64,000 bases of DNA from an uncultured Oscillospiraceae bacterium (lineage in GTDB: Bacteria; Bacillota; Clostridia; Oscillospirales; Oscillospiraceae), in assembly GCA_947626265.1 (NCBI GenBank), contig CANQRM010000013.1:22825-86824 (forward strand). The letters are read 5' to 3'. Shown in pieces: positions 33,562 to 43,035 of this stretch. The first letter of the stretch is position 1, and the number at the start of each line of letters is the position of its first letter. The position numbers and the translations under genes were made by a program. A model generated the notes under the pieces. It saw only the letters and a program-made list of their open reading frames with translations. It was not told where the DNA came from and did not search any database.

Positions 33562-34398
33562 GTGAATTCCAGCTACAGCCGGGAGGGCTATCTCACCGAG
33601 GACTACCACTATTTCCACCTAAAGGACACCGCCGGCCAGGAGCGGGACTTCCACTTCCACGACTTCGACAAACTGGTGATCCTCTTATCCGGCCGCGTGG
33701 ACTACATGGTGGAGCGGGCCACCTATGCCCTGCGGCCCTGGGACATCCTGCTCATCGGCCACCACACCATCCACAAGGCCCTCATCGACAAATCCGTGCC
33801 CTACGAGAGGGTCATATTGTATCTGGACCGGAACTACCCCGCCCACGCCGGGAACGGAACGGACCTGGCCGAGTGCTTCGAGGGGGCCGACCGGCTGGGG
33901 CGGCATCTGCTCACGCCCTCCCCCGGCGATATCGGCGTTATCGGCGGCGTGCTGGAGGCCCTGGACAAGGCCGCCTCGGACGAGGGCTTCGGCGCTCAGG
34001 CCCTGCGGGACACGCTGGTGACCCAGCTTCTCATCGCCGTGAACCGGGTCTTTCTCACCGGCGGCGGGGATGCGGCCGAAGCGCCGCCCCAATATGACCC
34101 CAAGATCGCCCAGACGCTGTCCTATATCAACGAGAACCTGTCCAAGCCCCTGACGGTGGAGGCTCTTGCCGAGCGGGTATACCTGAGCAAGTACCACTTC
34201 ATGCGCCTTTTCAAGGCCCAGACCGGCAGCACCGTCCACGCCTACGTCCGCCAGCGGCGGCTTCTCTATGCCGCCCAGCTCATCCGCCAGGGCGAGAACG
34301 TGAACAAGGCCGCCGCAGACAGCGGCTTTGAGGAATACTCCACCTTTTTCCGCGCCTTCCGGGAGTGTTTTGGCGTCAGCCCGGGACAATTAAAATAG
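33562..34398 (+). CDS. AraC family transcriptional regulator
   Basis: The 278-residue protein has an N-terminal cupin-like sensor domain (EDYHYFHLKD, HFHDFDKLVILLSG) and a C-terminal pair of helix-turn-helix motifs (VEALAERVYLSKYHFMRLFK and the second ending FFRAFRECFGVSPGQ). I chose the GTG at 33562 because GAGGTG lies six bases upstream and because the earlier in-frame ATG and GTG fall inside the promoter. The effector is unknown. Its position suggests that it controls the divergent symporter. Confidence 0.88.
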   Translation: MNSSYSREGYLTEDYHYFHLKDTAGQERDFHFHDFDKLVILLSGRVDYMVERATYALRPWDILLIGHHTIHKALIDKSVPYERVILYLDRNYPAHAGNGTDLAECFEGADRLGRHLLTPSPGDIGVIGGVLEALDKAASDEGFGAQALRDTLVTQLLIAVNRVFLTGGGDAAEAPPQYDPKIAQTLSYINENLSKPLTVEALAERVYLSKYHFMRLFKAQTGSTVHAYVRQRRLLYAAQLIRQGENVNKAAADSGFEEYSTFFRAFRECFGVSPGQLK

Positions 34399-34407
34399 TA
34401 TAAATGA

Positions 34408-34436
34408 AAACCATCCATTTTGAAAATGGATGGTTT
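34408..34436. terminator. Bidirectional terminator
   Basis: Arms of 14 bases (34408-34421, 34423-34436) pair nearly without a loop. The plus strand ends GGTTTCGTATATT and the minus strand GGTTTTCATTTAT. It separates the converging AraC-type and pseudouridine synthase genes. Confidence 0.75.
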
Positions 34437-34442
34437 CGTATA

Positions 34443-35096
34443 TTATTCAACGAAGTCCTGGGCATTAAAGGGCAAAAATGGTTGGATATGTGGCGTTTTA
34501 TGCAAAAAGGTCATCTTTTCGCCGCTCTCCGGATGCATAAAAGACAGTTTATACGACCACAATCCAATATTGCTCTCACCCTCCGGCGCACCGTATTTCC
34601 GGTCCCCCGACAGAGGCATGCCCCGGCTGGCGAACTGGCAGCGTATCTGATGGGTGCGCCCGGTGAGCAATCGTACCCGCACCAAGCTCATGCCGTAGCG
34701 GCTTTCGACGCACTCATACTCCAGCGCCGCCGGCCTGGTGTCCGGGCCGGGCACATCGGTGACATAGGTAAGGCGCCGCACTTTGTCCCGGGCAAGCAGA
34801 TCCTCCATTCTCCCCTGCTGCGTGTCAGGCATGCCGTGGACCACGGCCAGGTATTCCTTATTAAATATTCCCTCACGCACCTGCCGGCTCAGCTCGGAGG
34901 CCGCCTTCACGCTGCGGGCCAGGACCATCACCCCGCCCACGGGCCTATCCAGCCGGTGGACCGTGCGCACGCAGGCGTGCTCATCCCCCAGCGCTTCCCG
35001 CACCAAAGAGGGCATGCCGCCCGGCTCATCCGTGGACAGGACCCCCGCCGGTTTTATACACACCGCTATGCGCTTGTCAAGATAGAGAAACTCCAT
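34443..35096 (-). CDS. RluA family pseudouridine synthase
   Basis: The 217-residue protein contains the family motif HRLDRPVGGVMVLARS with the catalytic Asp, plus LLTGRTHQIR and SGDRKYG. It converts uridines in rRNA or tRNA to pseudouridine. It has no S4 domain, so it belongs to the short RluA/TruC-like group; the exact target is unclear. The start at 35096 has GGAGGG seven bases upstream. It has its own promoter. Confidence 0.9.
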   Translation of the reverse strand: MEFLYLDKRIAVCIKPAGVLSTDEPGGMPSLVREALGDEHACVRTVHRLDRPVGGVMVLARSVKAASELSRQVREGIFNKEYLAVVHGMPDTQQGRMEDLLARDKVRRLTYVTDVPGPDTRPAALEYECVESRYGMSLVRVRLLTGRTHQIRCQFASRGMPLSGDRKYGAPEGESNIGLWSYKLSFMHPESGEKMTFLHKTPHIQPFLPFNAQDFVE

Positions 35097-35120
35097 AAAG
35101 TAACCCTCCTGTCTCCGCCC

Positions 35121-35149
35121 ATTATAGGCCATGGCCCCGCGTTTCTCAA
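35121..35149 (-). promoter_or_regulatory. Sigma-A promoter of the pseudouridine synthase gene
   Basis: On the minus strand TTGAGA (35144-35149), a 17-base spacer and a perfect TATAAT (35121-35126) precede the gene. Confidence 0.75.
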
Positions 35150-35186
35150 GGCATTTCCATCCTAGCAAAAAAAGGTGAAAAACCCC

Positions 35187-35215
35187 TTGATTTCATCGGA
35201 CAGGTATGGTATAGT
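35187..35215 (+). promoter_or_regulatory. Sigma-A promoter of secG
   Basis: TTGATT (35187-35192), a 17-base spacer and TATAGT (35210-35215) lie about 35 bases before the secG start. Confidence 0.75.
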
Positions 35216-35250
35216 AATTGAGCGAATTTTGGATAAAGGACGAGATCATC

Positions 35251-35478
35251 ATGACTATAGCCGTTTCTGTTTTGCAGCTCATCGCCGACCTGTTCCTCAT
35301 CGTCGTCATCCTCTTCCAGAGCGGAAAGCGCTCCGGCCTGTCCGGCGCCATCGCCGGCGGTGCGGACACCTTCATGACGAAGAGCAAGGCCAAGACCTGG
35401 GACGCGAAGCTGGCAAAGATGACGAAGTGGGTCGCCATCGTCTTCGTGCTGCTGACCCTGGTGCTGAACTTCATCTGA
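35251..35478 (+). CDS. secG: Preprotein translocase subunit SecG
   Basis: SecG is the small two-helix subunit of the SecYEG protein channel. The 75-residue protein has a hydrophobic helix (residues 3-24), the conserved FQSGKRSGLSGAIAGGADTF loop and a second helix at 55-75. The ATG at 35251 has AAAGGA upstream. An in-frame start 33 bases earlier is close to the transcription start and unlikely. It is monocistronic, ending in a strong terminator. Confidence 0.94.
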   Translation: MTIAVSVLQLIADLFLIVVILFQSGKRSGLSGAIAGGADTFMTKSKAKTWDAKLAKMTKWVAIVFVLLTLVLNFI

Positions 35479-35493
35479 TAATAGAATACAGCG

Positions 35494-35526
35494 CAGCGCC
35501 GCTCATTTGAGCGGCGCTGTTTTTTA
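35494..35526. terminator. secG terminator
   Basis: GC-rich 11-base arms (35494-35504, 35509-35519) enclose ATTT and are followed by TTTTTTATT on the plus strand. The minus-strand S66 gene ends just beyond, so the hairpin may also stop transcription from the other side. Confidence 0.9.
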
Positions 35527-36579
35527 TTCCGTTGCCGGTTCCAGAAGCATCAGCGTTTTGTTGTCCGCGTCCAGACGGCACCTGAGCCCGTAAGGAATGA
35601 CGCCGATGGGCTCCGCGTGGCCGAAGTTCACATTATATAATATTGGCAGCTCCGGGTGTCCCGCCTCTCCGCCGACGACCTTTCGGTATACCTCTTTGTA
35701 GGGCTCATACCTGCTTCGGCGGGCTGGTTTGCCCACGATGATACCGTTTATCACGTCGAACAGCCCCTGGGCGGCCAGATTTCTGAGATACCATGTCAGA
35801 TAGTCCGGGCTGATGTCCTCCTCGCTGGTCTCCAGGAACATGATCTTTCCCATCCACTGCTCTTTTGTGGGCCAGATGGCCGTGCCCACCACCATTGGGA
35901 ACACATCCACGCACCCGCCCAGCAGCTCGCCCTCCACCACGCCGGCGCCTTGGAGCACCTCATAGCCCACCGTCTCCGGGTGATAGGCTTTGAGCCGGTG
36001 CATGTTCTCCGGCTTCCACCATATCTTCTCGTCCTCGTCGTCGTACCAATATGGCGCGGATGGGATATCCAGAGTGGGCTTGGGCGCAAAGAGCGTGTCC
36101 CGGATCATGGCGGCGGTGTAGTCGTTGACGCGGACATATTCGGAGAAGTTGTTCATGACGCTGGCGCCGTAATAGGACACCAGCCCCGCCTTGTAGCACA
36201 TCAGGTGGTTGGTGGTGGTGTCGGAAAAGCCGGTGAATATCTTGGGATTAGCCCGGATCACGTCAAAATCGATGTAGGGCAGCAGCCGTATGGTGTCGTC
36301 CCCGCCGATGGCGTTGAATACTGCCTTGACGCTCTTGTCCCGGAAGGCATCCATCATGTCCGCCGCCCGGGCCTCCGGATGCTCGCAGAGATAGTCCCGT
36401 CCCTTGAGTGCGTTGGGCATGACGGCCACGCGAAGACCATAGTCCCCCTCCAGCCGTTCTCTCGCGATGTCCAGCTTGTGGATGGCCCAGGGTTCCCCCA
36501 GGGTGCCTGCCGAGAGGCTCACGATGGCAACGGTGTCGCCCCGCTGCAGGTGCTTTGGTTTTATCATCCCCGGGACCAT
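35524..36579 (-). CDS. S66 family peptidase (LD-carboxypeptidase/MccF-like)
   Basis: The 351-residue protein matches serine peptidase family S66. The nucleophile lies in FTGFSDTTT, the catalytic Glu probably in FLETSEED and the His in NFGHAEP. Family members trim D-Ala from wall tetrapeptides (LdcA) or cleave microcin C (MccF); the MccF-like length and the insert near residues 160-190 favour the latter group, without proof. The start at 36579 (MVPGMIKPKH) has GGGAGG seven bases upstream. It follows gpsA by one base. Confidence 0.88.
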   Translation of the reverse strand: MVPGMIKPKHLQRGDTVAIVSLSAGTLGEPWAIHKLDIARERLEGDYGLRVAVMPNALKGRDYLCEHPEARAADMMDAFRDKSVKAVFNAIGGDDTIRLLPYIDFDVIRANPKIFTGFSDTTTNHLMCYKAGLVSYYGASVMNNFSEYVRVNDYTAAMIRDTLFAPKPTLDIPSAPYWYDDEDEKIWWKPENMHRLKAYHPETVGYEVLQGAGVVEGELLGGCVDVFPMVVGTAIWPTKEQWMGKIMFLETSEEDISPDYLTWYLRNLAAQGLFDVINGIIVGKPARRSRYEPYKEVYRKVVGGEAGHPELPILYNVNFGHAEPIGVIPYGLRCRLDADNKTLMLLEPATE

Positions 36580-36580
36580 G

Positions 36581-37597
36581 TCATGTCCTCCCGGCCGTAT
36601 CCCAGCCCCGGTCGAACTCACTGCGCCTGTCCCGGTTCATGAGGCCACGGAAAACGTCCTCCGGCTCCATGTCCTCATAGAGGATGCCATAGATGCTCCT
36701 GCAGATGGGCATCTCGGTATGCAGCCGCCGGGCCAGGGTCATGACGCTGGCGGCGGCATAGTAGCCCTCCACCACGGCGCCCACCTCCCGCAGGGCAATG
36801 GCCACCGGGGCGCCCCGGCCGATGAGAAGGCCGGCCTGGCGGTTCCGGGAGTGGCCGGACAGGCACGTGACGATCAGGTCCCCCATGCCGGCGAGGCCCG
36901 AGCAGGTGGTGCGGTCGCCCCCCGCCGCCTGGCAGAGGACCGCGATCTCCGCCATGGCCCGGGTCATAAAGAGGGCCTTGGCGTTGTCTCCCAGGCCCAG
37001 GCCGTCCATGACGCCCACGCCCAGGGCGATGATGTTCTTCACCGCGCCGCACAGCTCCACGCCCACCACATCCAGATTCACATAGACCCGGAACATGTCG
37101 TTCATGAAGGTGCGCTGGACAAGCTCCGCCACCGCCTGGTCCTCGCAGGCGGCCACGCAGCCTGTGGCCATGCGGCGGGAGACCTCCTCCGCGTGGGAGG
37201 GGCCGGACAGCACCGCCACGGGGCAGTCCTTCCCCACCTCCTGGCGGATGACCTGGCTCATGCGAAGCTCGGTGCCCTCCTCGATGCCCTTGGTGGCCGA
37301 GACCAGCACCGTGCCGGGCTTTATATGGGGCGCGGCGGTCTTCGCCGTGCGCCGAAGGATATTGGATGGGGACGCGAACAGCACAAGCTCCGCCCTCTCC
37401 GCGCCTGCCGGGTCGCTGGTAATGTTCAGGGCCTTGGGAAGGATGGCGCCGGCCATGGCGGGATTCTTCCGGCGCTTCGCCATGGCCGCGGCCTTCTCCG
37501 GGTCGTGGGACCACAGGGTCACGTCGTGGCCGTTATCCACCAGCAGCATGGCCAGGGCCGTGCCCCATGCGCCGCTGCCGAATACAAATATTTTCAT
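36581..37597 (-). CDS. gpsA: Glycerol-3-phosphate dehydrogenase [NAD(P)+]
   Basis: GpsA reduces dihydroxyacetone phosphate to sn-glycerol 3-phosphate for phospholipid synthesis. The 338-residue protein has the N-terminal Rossmann motif VFGSGAWGTALA, the SATKGIEEGT stretch, VLSGPSHAEE, GAVKNIIALG with the catalytic Lys, and GMGDLIVTC. The start has GGAGG ahead. It is placed between an ArsC-like gene and the S66 peptidase gene. Confidence 0.95.
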   Translation of the reverse strand: MKIFVFGSGAWGTALAMLLVDNGHDVTLWSHDPEKAAAMAKRRKNPAMAGAILPKALNITSDPAGAERAELVLFASPSNILRRTAKTAAPHIKPGTVLVSATKGIEEGTELRMSQVIRQEVGKDCPVAVLSGPSHAEEVSRRMATGCVAACEDQAVAELVQRTFMNDMFRVYVNLDVVGVELCGAVKNIIALGVGVMDGLGLGDNAKALFMTRAMAEIAVLCQAAGGDRTTCSGLAGMGDLIVTCLSGHSRNRQAGLLIGRGAPVAIALREVGAVVEGYYAAASVMTLARRLHTEMPICRSIYGILYEDMEPEDVFRGLMNRDRRSEFDRGWDTAGRT

Positions 37598-37633
37598 ATC
37601 CTATCCTCCAAACGGCGGCCATCCGCCGCGCTT

Positions 37634-37951
37634 TTATTCCCAGCTCTTCCAAACATCCGGGCAGTAGCCCACCGTGGCCTGTTTCCCGTTTCGGACGATG
37701 GGGGTCTTCAAAAGCTCGGGGTACTCAAAGAGCTTATCCAGCTTGTCCTCGTCGTAGGCAAGGTAGCTTATCTCCGGCGCGTCGCTCATGGCGGCCAGCC
37801 CCACCGCATTTTTCACGGCTGTGAGCTCCCCCCTACTCATGCCGTAGCGCTGGATGTCCACGTACTGGAACTTTATCCGACGCTCCTTGAAATACCGCTG
37901 GGCCTTTTTGGTGTCGAAGCACTTATTTTTGCCGAATATCTGGATATTCAT
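37634..37951 (-). CDS. ArsC/Spx family thioredoxin-fold protein
   Basis: The 105-residue protein has an ArsC-type fold with a single N-terminal Cys at residue 11 in GKNKCFDTKKAQRYFKER and the TPIVRNGK cis-Pro region. It resembles the arsenate reductase-related YffB/Spx group. It lacks a second redox Cys of a CxxC motif, so it is more likely a glutathione-independent reductase-like or regulatory protein than a real arsenate reductase. The start has GGAGG eight bases upstream. No ars genes are nearby. Confidence 0.82.
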   Translation of the reverse strand: MNIQIFGKNKCFDTKKAQRYFKERRIKFQYVDIQRYGMSRGELTAVKNAVGLAAMSDAPEISYLAYDEDKLDKLFEYPELLKTPIVRNGKQATVGYCPDVWKSWE

Positions 37952-38003
37952 CTGGCATACCTCCGCTCCGGTCAGGCATGATCGCTCCCCTTCAGCAGAA
38001 AGA

Positions 38004-38038
38004 GAGCCCGATTGGCCTCAGTATAGCCAATCGGGCTC
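38004..38038 (-). terminator. trp operon terminator
   Basis: Perfect 13-base arms (38004-38016, 38026-38038) enclose a nine-base loop. On the minus strand the hairpin lies about 37 bases after the trpA stop and is followed by TCTTTCTG. Confidence 0.8.
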
Positions 38039-38075
38039 ATTTAGTCAAGCTGGGCCAATACTTCCGGCGTCCCCG

Positions 38076-38846
38076 TCACCGAAGTGCCTCCGTCATGGCC
38101 CGCACATACGCGCCCACGTGCTCCGGCGCGTCCTTGCCGTACTGGGCCAGCAGCTTGATGATGGCCGAGCCCACGATGGCCCCGTCGGAATAAGAGGCCA
38201 TTTTGGCCGCCTGCTCCGGCGTGGAGATGCCGAAACCGATGGCGCAGGGTATGGACGTATTGGCCCGGACCACCTTCACGATGGAGGCCAGGTCCGTGGT
38301 GATCTCGCTGCGGGTGCCGGTGACGCCCAGGCTGGAGACGATGTAGAGGAAGCCCTCCGCCTCCCGGGCGATCATGGCGATGCGGTCGGCGGAGGTGGGC
38401 GCCACAAGGGATATCAGGTCCACCCCGTACTGCCGGCACAGGGGCAGGAACTCCCCCTTCTCCTCGAAGGGCAGGTCGGGCAGGATGAGCCCGTCGATGC
38501 CGATGTCCCGGCAAGTGGAGATGAACCGCTCCGCGCCGTAGGAGAACACCACATTGGCGTAGGTCATGAACACCATGGGCACGGTCACATCCCGGCGCAG
38601 GTCCCGGACCAGGTCAAATATCCTGTCCGTGGTGACGCCGCCGGTCAGCGCCCGGAGGTTGGCCGCCTGGATGACCGGGCCCTCGGCGGTAGGGTCGGAA
38701 AATGGGATGCCCAGCTCGATGAGGCTGGCCCCGTTGGCCGCGCAGGCGCGCACGCAGGCAGCGGTGGTCTCCAGGTCCGGGTCGCCGCAGGTGATGAACG
38801 GGATGAACGCCTTGCCGCGGGCAAAGGCACTGGCGATGTTACTCAT
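38076..38846 (-). CDS. trpA: Tryptophan synthase alpha chain
   Basis: TrpA cleaves indole-3-glycerol phosphate, passing indole to TrpB. The 256-residue protein has FITCGDPD, the catalytic Glu in [14 protein letters not shown], the catalytic Asp in [14 protein letters not shown] and IGFGIST. The start at 38846 overlaps the trpB end by eight bases. It is the last gene of the trp operon. Confidence 0.96.
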   Translation of the reverse strand: MSNIASAFARGKAFIPFITCGDPDLETTAACVRACAANGASLIELGIPFSDPTAEGPVIQAANLRALTGGVTTDRIFDLVRDLRRDVTVPMVFMTYANVVFSYGAERFISTCRDIGIDGLILPDLPFEEKGEFLPLCRQYGVDLISLVAPTSADRIAMIAREAEGFLYIVSSLGVTGTRSEITTDLASIVKVVRANTSIPCAIGFGISTPEQAAKMASYSDGAIVGSAIIKLLAQYGKDAPEHVGAYVRAMTEALR

Positions 38847-40023
38847 GGATATCCTCCCCTCTGTAGCGGGCGATGGCGGCGCAGTCCTTGTCCCCCCGGC
38901 CGGAGATGGTGATGACGACGATCTTATCCTTTCCCATGGCCGGGGCCAGCTTTTGTGCGTAGGCCACGGCGTGGGCGGACTCGATGGCGGGGATGATGCC
39001 CTCGGTCCGGGCCAGGTATTCAAAGGCGTCCACCGCCTCGCCGTCGGTGATGGGGACGTACTCCGCCCGGCCTGTGTCGTGAAGCCAGGCGTGCTCCGGG
39101 CCGATGCCGGGGTAGTCCAGTCCCGCGGAGATGGAATACACCGGGGCGATCTGGCCGTACTCGTCCTGACAGAAGTAGCTCTTCATGCCGTGGAAGATGC
39201 CCAGCCTGCCCGTGGCGATGGTGGCGGCGGTCTCGAAGGTGTCCACGCCCCGCCCGGCGGCCTCGCAGCCGATGAGCCGCACGGAGGGCTCCGGGATGAA
39301 GTGATAGAAGCTGCCGATGGCGTTGGAGCCGCCGCCCACGCAGGCGATCACCGCGTCGGGCAGCCGGCCCTCCTTCTCCTGAAGCTGCTGCTTTATCTCT
39401 TTGGATATCACCGCCTGGAAGTCCCGCACGATGGTGGGGAACGGGTGCGGGCCCATGACGGAGCCCAGGCAGTAGTGGGTGTCGTCGATGCGGCGGGTCC
39501 ACTCCCGCATGGCCTCGGATACGGCGTCCTTCAGCGTGCCGGTGCCGGTGGTCACGGGCACCACCTCCGCGCCCAGAAGGCGCATCCGGTACACGTTCAG
39601 GGCCTGGCGCTTCGTATCCTCCTCGCCCATGAACACCACACACTGCATGCCCATGAGGGCGGCGGCGGTGGCCGTAGCCACGCCGTGCTGGCCGGCGCCG
39701 GTCTCGGCGATAAGGCGGGTCTTGCCCATCTTCTTCGCCAGCAGCGCCTGGCCCAGGACGTTGTTGATCTTATGGGCGCCGGTGTGGTTCAGGTCCTCCC
39801 GCTTGAGGTAGATCTTCGCGCCGCCCAGGTCCCGGGTCATCTTCTCGGCGTAGTACAGCCGGGAGGGCCGCCCGGCGTACTCGTTGAAGAGATAGGTAAG
39901 CTCCCGGTTGAAATCCGGGTCGTCTTTGTAATGGTTATAGGCGGCCTCCAGTTCGATGACCGCGTTCATCAATGTCTCGGGGATATACTGTCCGCCGTGG
40001 ATACCGAATCGTCCGTTGGACAT
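38839..40023 (-). CDS. trpB: Tryptophan synthase beta chain
   Basis: TrpB joins indole and serine to tryptophan with PLP. The 394-residue protein has [16 protein letters not shown], the PLP lysine in [18 protein letters not shown] and [10 protein letters not shown]. The ATG at 40023 (MSNGRFG) fits homologues and lies nine bases behind AAAGGA; the ATG at 40032, in the trpF stop overlap, has no room for an RBS. Confidence 0.96.
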   Translation of the reverse strand: MSNGRFGIHGGQYIPETLMNAVIELEAAYNHYKDDPDFNRELTYLFNEYAGRPSRLYYAEKMTRDLGGAKIYLKREDLNHTGAHKINNVLGQALLAKKMGKTRLIAETGAGQHGVATATAAALMGMQCVVFMGEEDTKRQALNVYRMRLLGAEVVPVTTGTGTLKDAVSEAMREWTRRIDDTHYCLGSVMGPHPFPTIVRDFQAVISKEIKQQLQEKEGRLPDAVIACVGGGSNAIGSFYHFIPEPSVRLIGCEAAGRGVDTFETAATIATGRLGIFHGMKSYFCQDEYGQIAPVYSISAGLDYPGIGPEHAWLHDTGRAEYVPITDGEAVDAFEYLARTEGIIPAIESAHAVAYAQKLAPAMGKDKIVVITISGRGDKDCAAIARYRGEDIHE

Positions 40024-40028
40024 GGCGT

Positions 40029-40634
40029 TCATTCCTTTCGCGCGGCGGCTACCGCCGCCATGATCTTTGTAAAGTCTTTTATTTTATCCGTCTCCACGCC
40101 GCTGGAGATGTCAAGCCCCCAGGGGCGGAGCCGGGCTATGGCGTCGGGGATGTTCTCCGGCGTAAGGCCCCCGGCCAGGATATAGGGCCGGGTCACGCCC
40201 TGGGTCAGGGACCAGTCGAAGGCCGCGCCGGTGCCGTAGCCGTTGTCTAAGAGGACCATGTCGGCGGCGGAGGCGCTGGCGGCCAAAAGGTCCTGGGGGC
40301 CGCGGACCTTGAAGGCCTTCCATACCGTGCAGCCGGGCGCCAGGGCGCGGAGGGCGGCAATATAGCCGTCGTCCTCATGGCCGTGGAGCTGGGCCACGGA
40401 TAGGGTGCCGTCGTTCAGGAGCGCCGCCGCATCCTCCGCGGGGCTGTCCACGAACACCCCCACAGGGGTGATGCCGCCGTCCAGTTCCGCTCGCAGGGCC
40501 CGCACCTCATTCGGGGCAAGGTTCCGGTGGCTCTTGGGGAAGTTGACGATGAACCCGCACCAATCCGGCCGGGCGGCGTTGACGTATTCTATGTCCTGGG
40601 GCCGGTACAGGCCGCATATCTTGATCTTCGTCAT
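40029..40634 (-). CDS. trpF: Phosphoribosylanthranilate isomerase
   Basis: TrpF performs the Amadori rearrangement of the tryptophan pathway. The 201-residue protein has the catalytic Cys in [15 protein letters not shown]-like AQLHGHED and LDISSGVE near the end. The usual AGGLTPENI is present. Its start overlaps trpC by ATGA. The extra upstream frame is a shadow of trpC. Confidence 0.93.
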   Translation of the reverse strand: MTKIKICGLYRPQDIEYVNAARPDWCGFIVNFPKSHRNLAPNEVRALRAELDGGITPVGVFVDSPAEDAAALLNDGTLSVAQLHGHEDDGYIAALRALAPGCTVWKAFKVRGPQDLLAASASAADMVLLDNGYGTGAAFDWSLTQGVTRPYILAGGLTPENIPDAIARLRPWGLDISSGVETDKIKDFTKIMAAVAAARKE

Positions 40635-41419
40635 TTTGCCGCCTCCCCCATGGCCGCCAGCAGCGCGGCCTTGTCCTTCGCCCGCATGAGCACCTCCCCC
40701 ATGAGCACCGCGTCGGCCCCCAGTGCCTTCAGCGCCGCCGCGTCCGCCGGCCCGGTCACGCCACTCTCCGCCACATATACCGCCCCGGGCGGTATCAGCT
40801 CCCGCAGCCGGGCGGCGTTGGAGAAGTCCACGGTGAAGTCCTTCAGGTTCCGGTTGTTCACGCCGATGATCCGGGCTCCGGCGCTGAGAGCGGAGCGTAT
40901 TTCTCCCTCGTCGTGGGTCTCCACCAGAGCGGCCAGCCCCAGCATGTCGCATATCTCCAAATATTTCGCCAGCGTGGCCGTGTCCAGAAGGGCGCAGATG
41001 AGAAGCACCGCGTTGGTGCCCATGGTCTTGGCCTGGTAAAGCTGGTACTCGTCCACGGTGAAATCCTTGCGGAGCATGGGGAGGGATATGGTCCGGCGGA
41101 TATCCAGGAAGATGCCGTCCGAGCCCAAAAACCACTTGGGCTCCGTCAGGCAGGACACCGCGTCCGCCCCCGCCGCCTCATAGGCCTGGGCGATATCCAG
41201 GTAGGGAAAGTCCGGCGCGATGAGCCCCTTGGAGGGGGACGCCCGCTTCACCTCGCAGATGAAGCTGAGACCCGGCTTGGTGAGCGCGTCCACGAACGCC
41301 TGCCCGTCGGCCGGACCGCCTTGGGCGGCCAGCTCCTCCATGGCCTCCGGGCTGACGGTCTTCTTGTCCGCCGTCACCCGTTCCCGGGCGTGGGCGGCCA
41401 GCTGGTCCAGGATGGTCAT
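40631..41419 (-). CDS. trpC: Indole-3-glycerol-phosphate synthase
   Basis: TrpC closes the indole ring. The 262-residue protein has CEVKRASPSKG, the catalytic Lys in MLRKDFTVDEYQ, VETHDEGE, GVNNRNLKDF and VAESGV, all standard. The start at 41419 lies one base after the trpD stop; the longer frame is not needed. Confidence 0.96.
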   Translation of the reverse strand: MTILDQLAAHARERVTADKKTVSPEAMEELAAQGGPADGQAFVDALTKPGLSFICEVKRASPSKGLIAPDFPYLDIAQAYEAAGADAVSCLTEPKWFLGSDGIFLDIRRTISLPMLRKDFTVDEYQLYQAKTMGTNAVLLICALLDTATLAKYLEICDMLGLAALVETHDEGEIRSALSAGARIIGVNNRNLKDFTVDFSNAARLRELIPPGAVYVAESGVTGPADAAALKALGADAVLMGEVLMRAKDKAALLAAMGEAAK

Positions 41420-41420
41420 C

Positions 41421-42446
41421 TCAGGCCTCCGGACGGTTGGAGACCTGGATGAACCCGGCAAGGGTCGCGGCGGCTTTGCCGCTGTCGATGAGCTCCGCCG
41501 CGAGGGTCACGCCCTCGGCCCAGCTGGCCGCCTTGCCAGCGATATACAGGGCAGCGCCTGCGTTCATAAGCACCGCGTCCCGCTTGGGACCGGGGGCGCC
41601 GGCCAGGATGTCCCGGACGATCTGGGCGTTCTCCGCCGGGGTGCCGCCCGTGAGGTCGCTCTTTTCGCAGCGGGTCAGGCCGAAGTCCTCCGGCGTCACC
41701 GTATAGGACTTGAACCAGCTGTCCTTGAACTCGCACACGGCAGTGGGGGCGGACAGGCTTATCTCGTCCAGCTTGTCCCTGCCGTAGACCACCATGCCCC
41801 GCTCCACGCCCAGGCTGATGAGCACCTGGGCCAGCGGCTCCACCAGATACTCGTCATATACGCCCAGCAGCTGCATCTTTGGGCTGCCGGGGTTTGTAAG
41901 GGGCCCCAGGATGTTGAACACCGTCCGGAAGCCCAGCTCTTTGCGGATGGCGCCCACGTATTTCATGGAGGTGTGGTACTTCTGGGCGAAGAAGAAGCAC
42001 ATGCCCACCTCGTTTAAGAGCTCCACGCACCGCTCCGGGCTCTGCTGGATGTTGACGCCCAGGGCCTCCAGGCAGTCGGCGGTGCCGCACTGGGAGGACG
42101 CGGCCCGGTTGCCGTGCTTGGCCACCTTGATCCCGCCGGCGGCGGCCACCAGCGCGGAGGCGGTGGAGATGTTGAAGCTGTGGGCTCCGTCGCCGCCGGT
42201 GCCCACGATCTCGAAAACGGGATAAGGCACGTCCACCTTCGTGGCGTGGTCCCGCATGGCGGCGGCGCAGCCGGCGATCTCGTCGCTGGTCTCGGCCTTG
42301 GCGCTCTTGGTGGACAGCGCCGCGAGGAACGCGGCGTTCTGGGTCTGGGTCGTCTCGCCGGACATGATCTCGTTCATGACGGCGTAGGCCTCGTCGTAGG
42401 TCAGATCCTCCTTGGAGACGATCTTTGCAATGGCTTCTCTTATCAT
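41421..42446 (-). CDS. trpD: Anthranilate phosphoribosyltransferase
   Basis: TrpD transfers phosphoribose to anthranilate. The 341-residue protein has the signature [27 protein letters not shown] and GPLTNPG. It is an independent gene, not fused to trpG. It lies about 20 bases behind trpG with a good AAGGAG site. Confidence 0.96.
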   Translation of the reverse strand: MIREAIAKIVSKEDLTYDEAYAVMNEIMSGETTQTQNAAFLAALSTKSAKAETSDEIAGCAAAMRDHATKVDVPYPVFEIVGTGGDGAHSFNISTASALVAAAGGIKVAKHGNRAASSQCGTADCLEALGVNIQQSPERCVELLNEVGMCFFFAQKYHTSMKYVGAIRKELGFRTVFNILGPLTNPGSPKMQLLGVYDEYLVEPLAQVLISLGVERGMVVYGRDKLDEISLSAPTAVCEFKDSWFKSYTVTPEDFGLTRCEKSDLTGGTPAENAQIVRDILAGAPGPKRDAVLMNAGAALYIAGKAASWAEGVTLAAELIDSGKAAATLAGFIQVSNRPEA

Positions 42447-42465
42447 GATAGGAACTCCTTTCCTT

Positions 42466-43035
42466 TTATTTAAGATGGATAAAGTTTCGCAGCATGGTCT
42501 TTCCGTCCGGGGTCATGATGGACTCCGGGTGGAACTGGACGCCGAAAACGGGATACTGCCGGTGCCGGACCGCCATTATCTCCCCTTCCTCCGTGCGGGC
42601 GGTGACGGCGAGACACGCCGGGATGGTGTCCGGGTCCGCCGCGAGGGAGTGATACCGGGCCACGGGCGCGCGCTCGGGGCAGCCCGCGAACAGGGGGCAG
42701 CCGAGGTCGAAGCGGACGGTGGACTGCTTGCCGTGCATGAGCCTTTTGGCGTAGGTGACCGTGGCCCCATAGGCGGCGCAGATGGCCTGGTGTCCAAGAC
42801 ATACTCCCAGCATGGGGATCGTTGGGCCCAGCTCACGCACCACCTCCATGGTGACGCCCGCGTCCTCCGGCCTTCCGGGACCGGGAGAGAGAATGATGCG
42901 GTCCGGGGCCAGATCACGGATCTCGGCCACGGTCAGCTCGTCGTTTCGGATGACGCGGATGTCCGGGTCCAGGGCCCCCACCAGCTGGTAGAGGTTATAG
43001 GAAAAGCTGTCGTAGTTGTCGATGAGCAGGATCAT
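42466..43035 (-). CDS. trpG: Anthranilate synthase component II (glutamine amidotransferase)
   Basis: TrpG supplies ammonia from glutamine to TrpE. The 189-residue class I amidotransferase has the nucleophile in GVCLGHQAI, the His-Glu pair in [12 protein letters not shown] and ILSPGPG. The start at 43035 overlaps the trpE stop (ATGA). In some bacteria such a subunit also serves folate synthesis (PabA); no pab genes are nearby. Confidence 0.94.
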   Translation of the reverse strand: MILLIDNYDSFSYNLYQLVGALDPDIRVIRNDELTVAEIRDLAPDRIILSPGPGRPEDAGVTMEVVRELGPTIPMLGVCLGHQAICAAYGATVTYAKRLMHGKQSTVRFDLGCPLFAGCPERAPVARYHSLAADPDTIPACLAVTARTEEGEIMAVRHRQYPVFGVQFHPESIMTPDGKTMLRNFIHLK

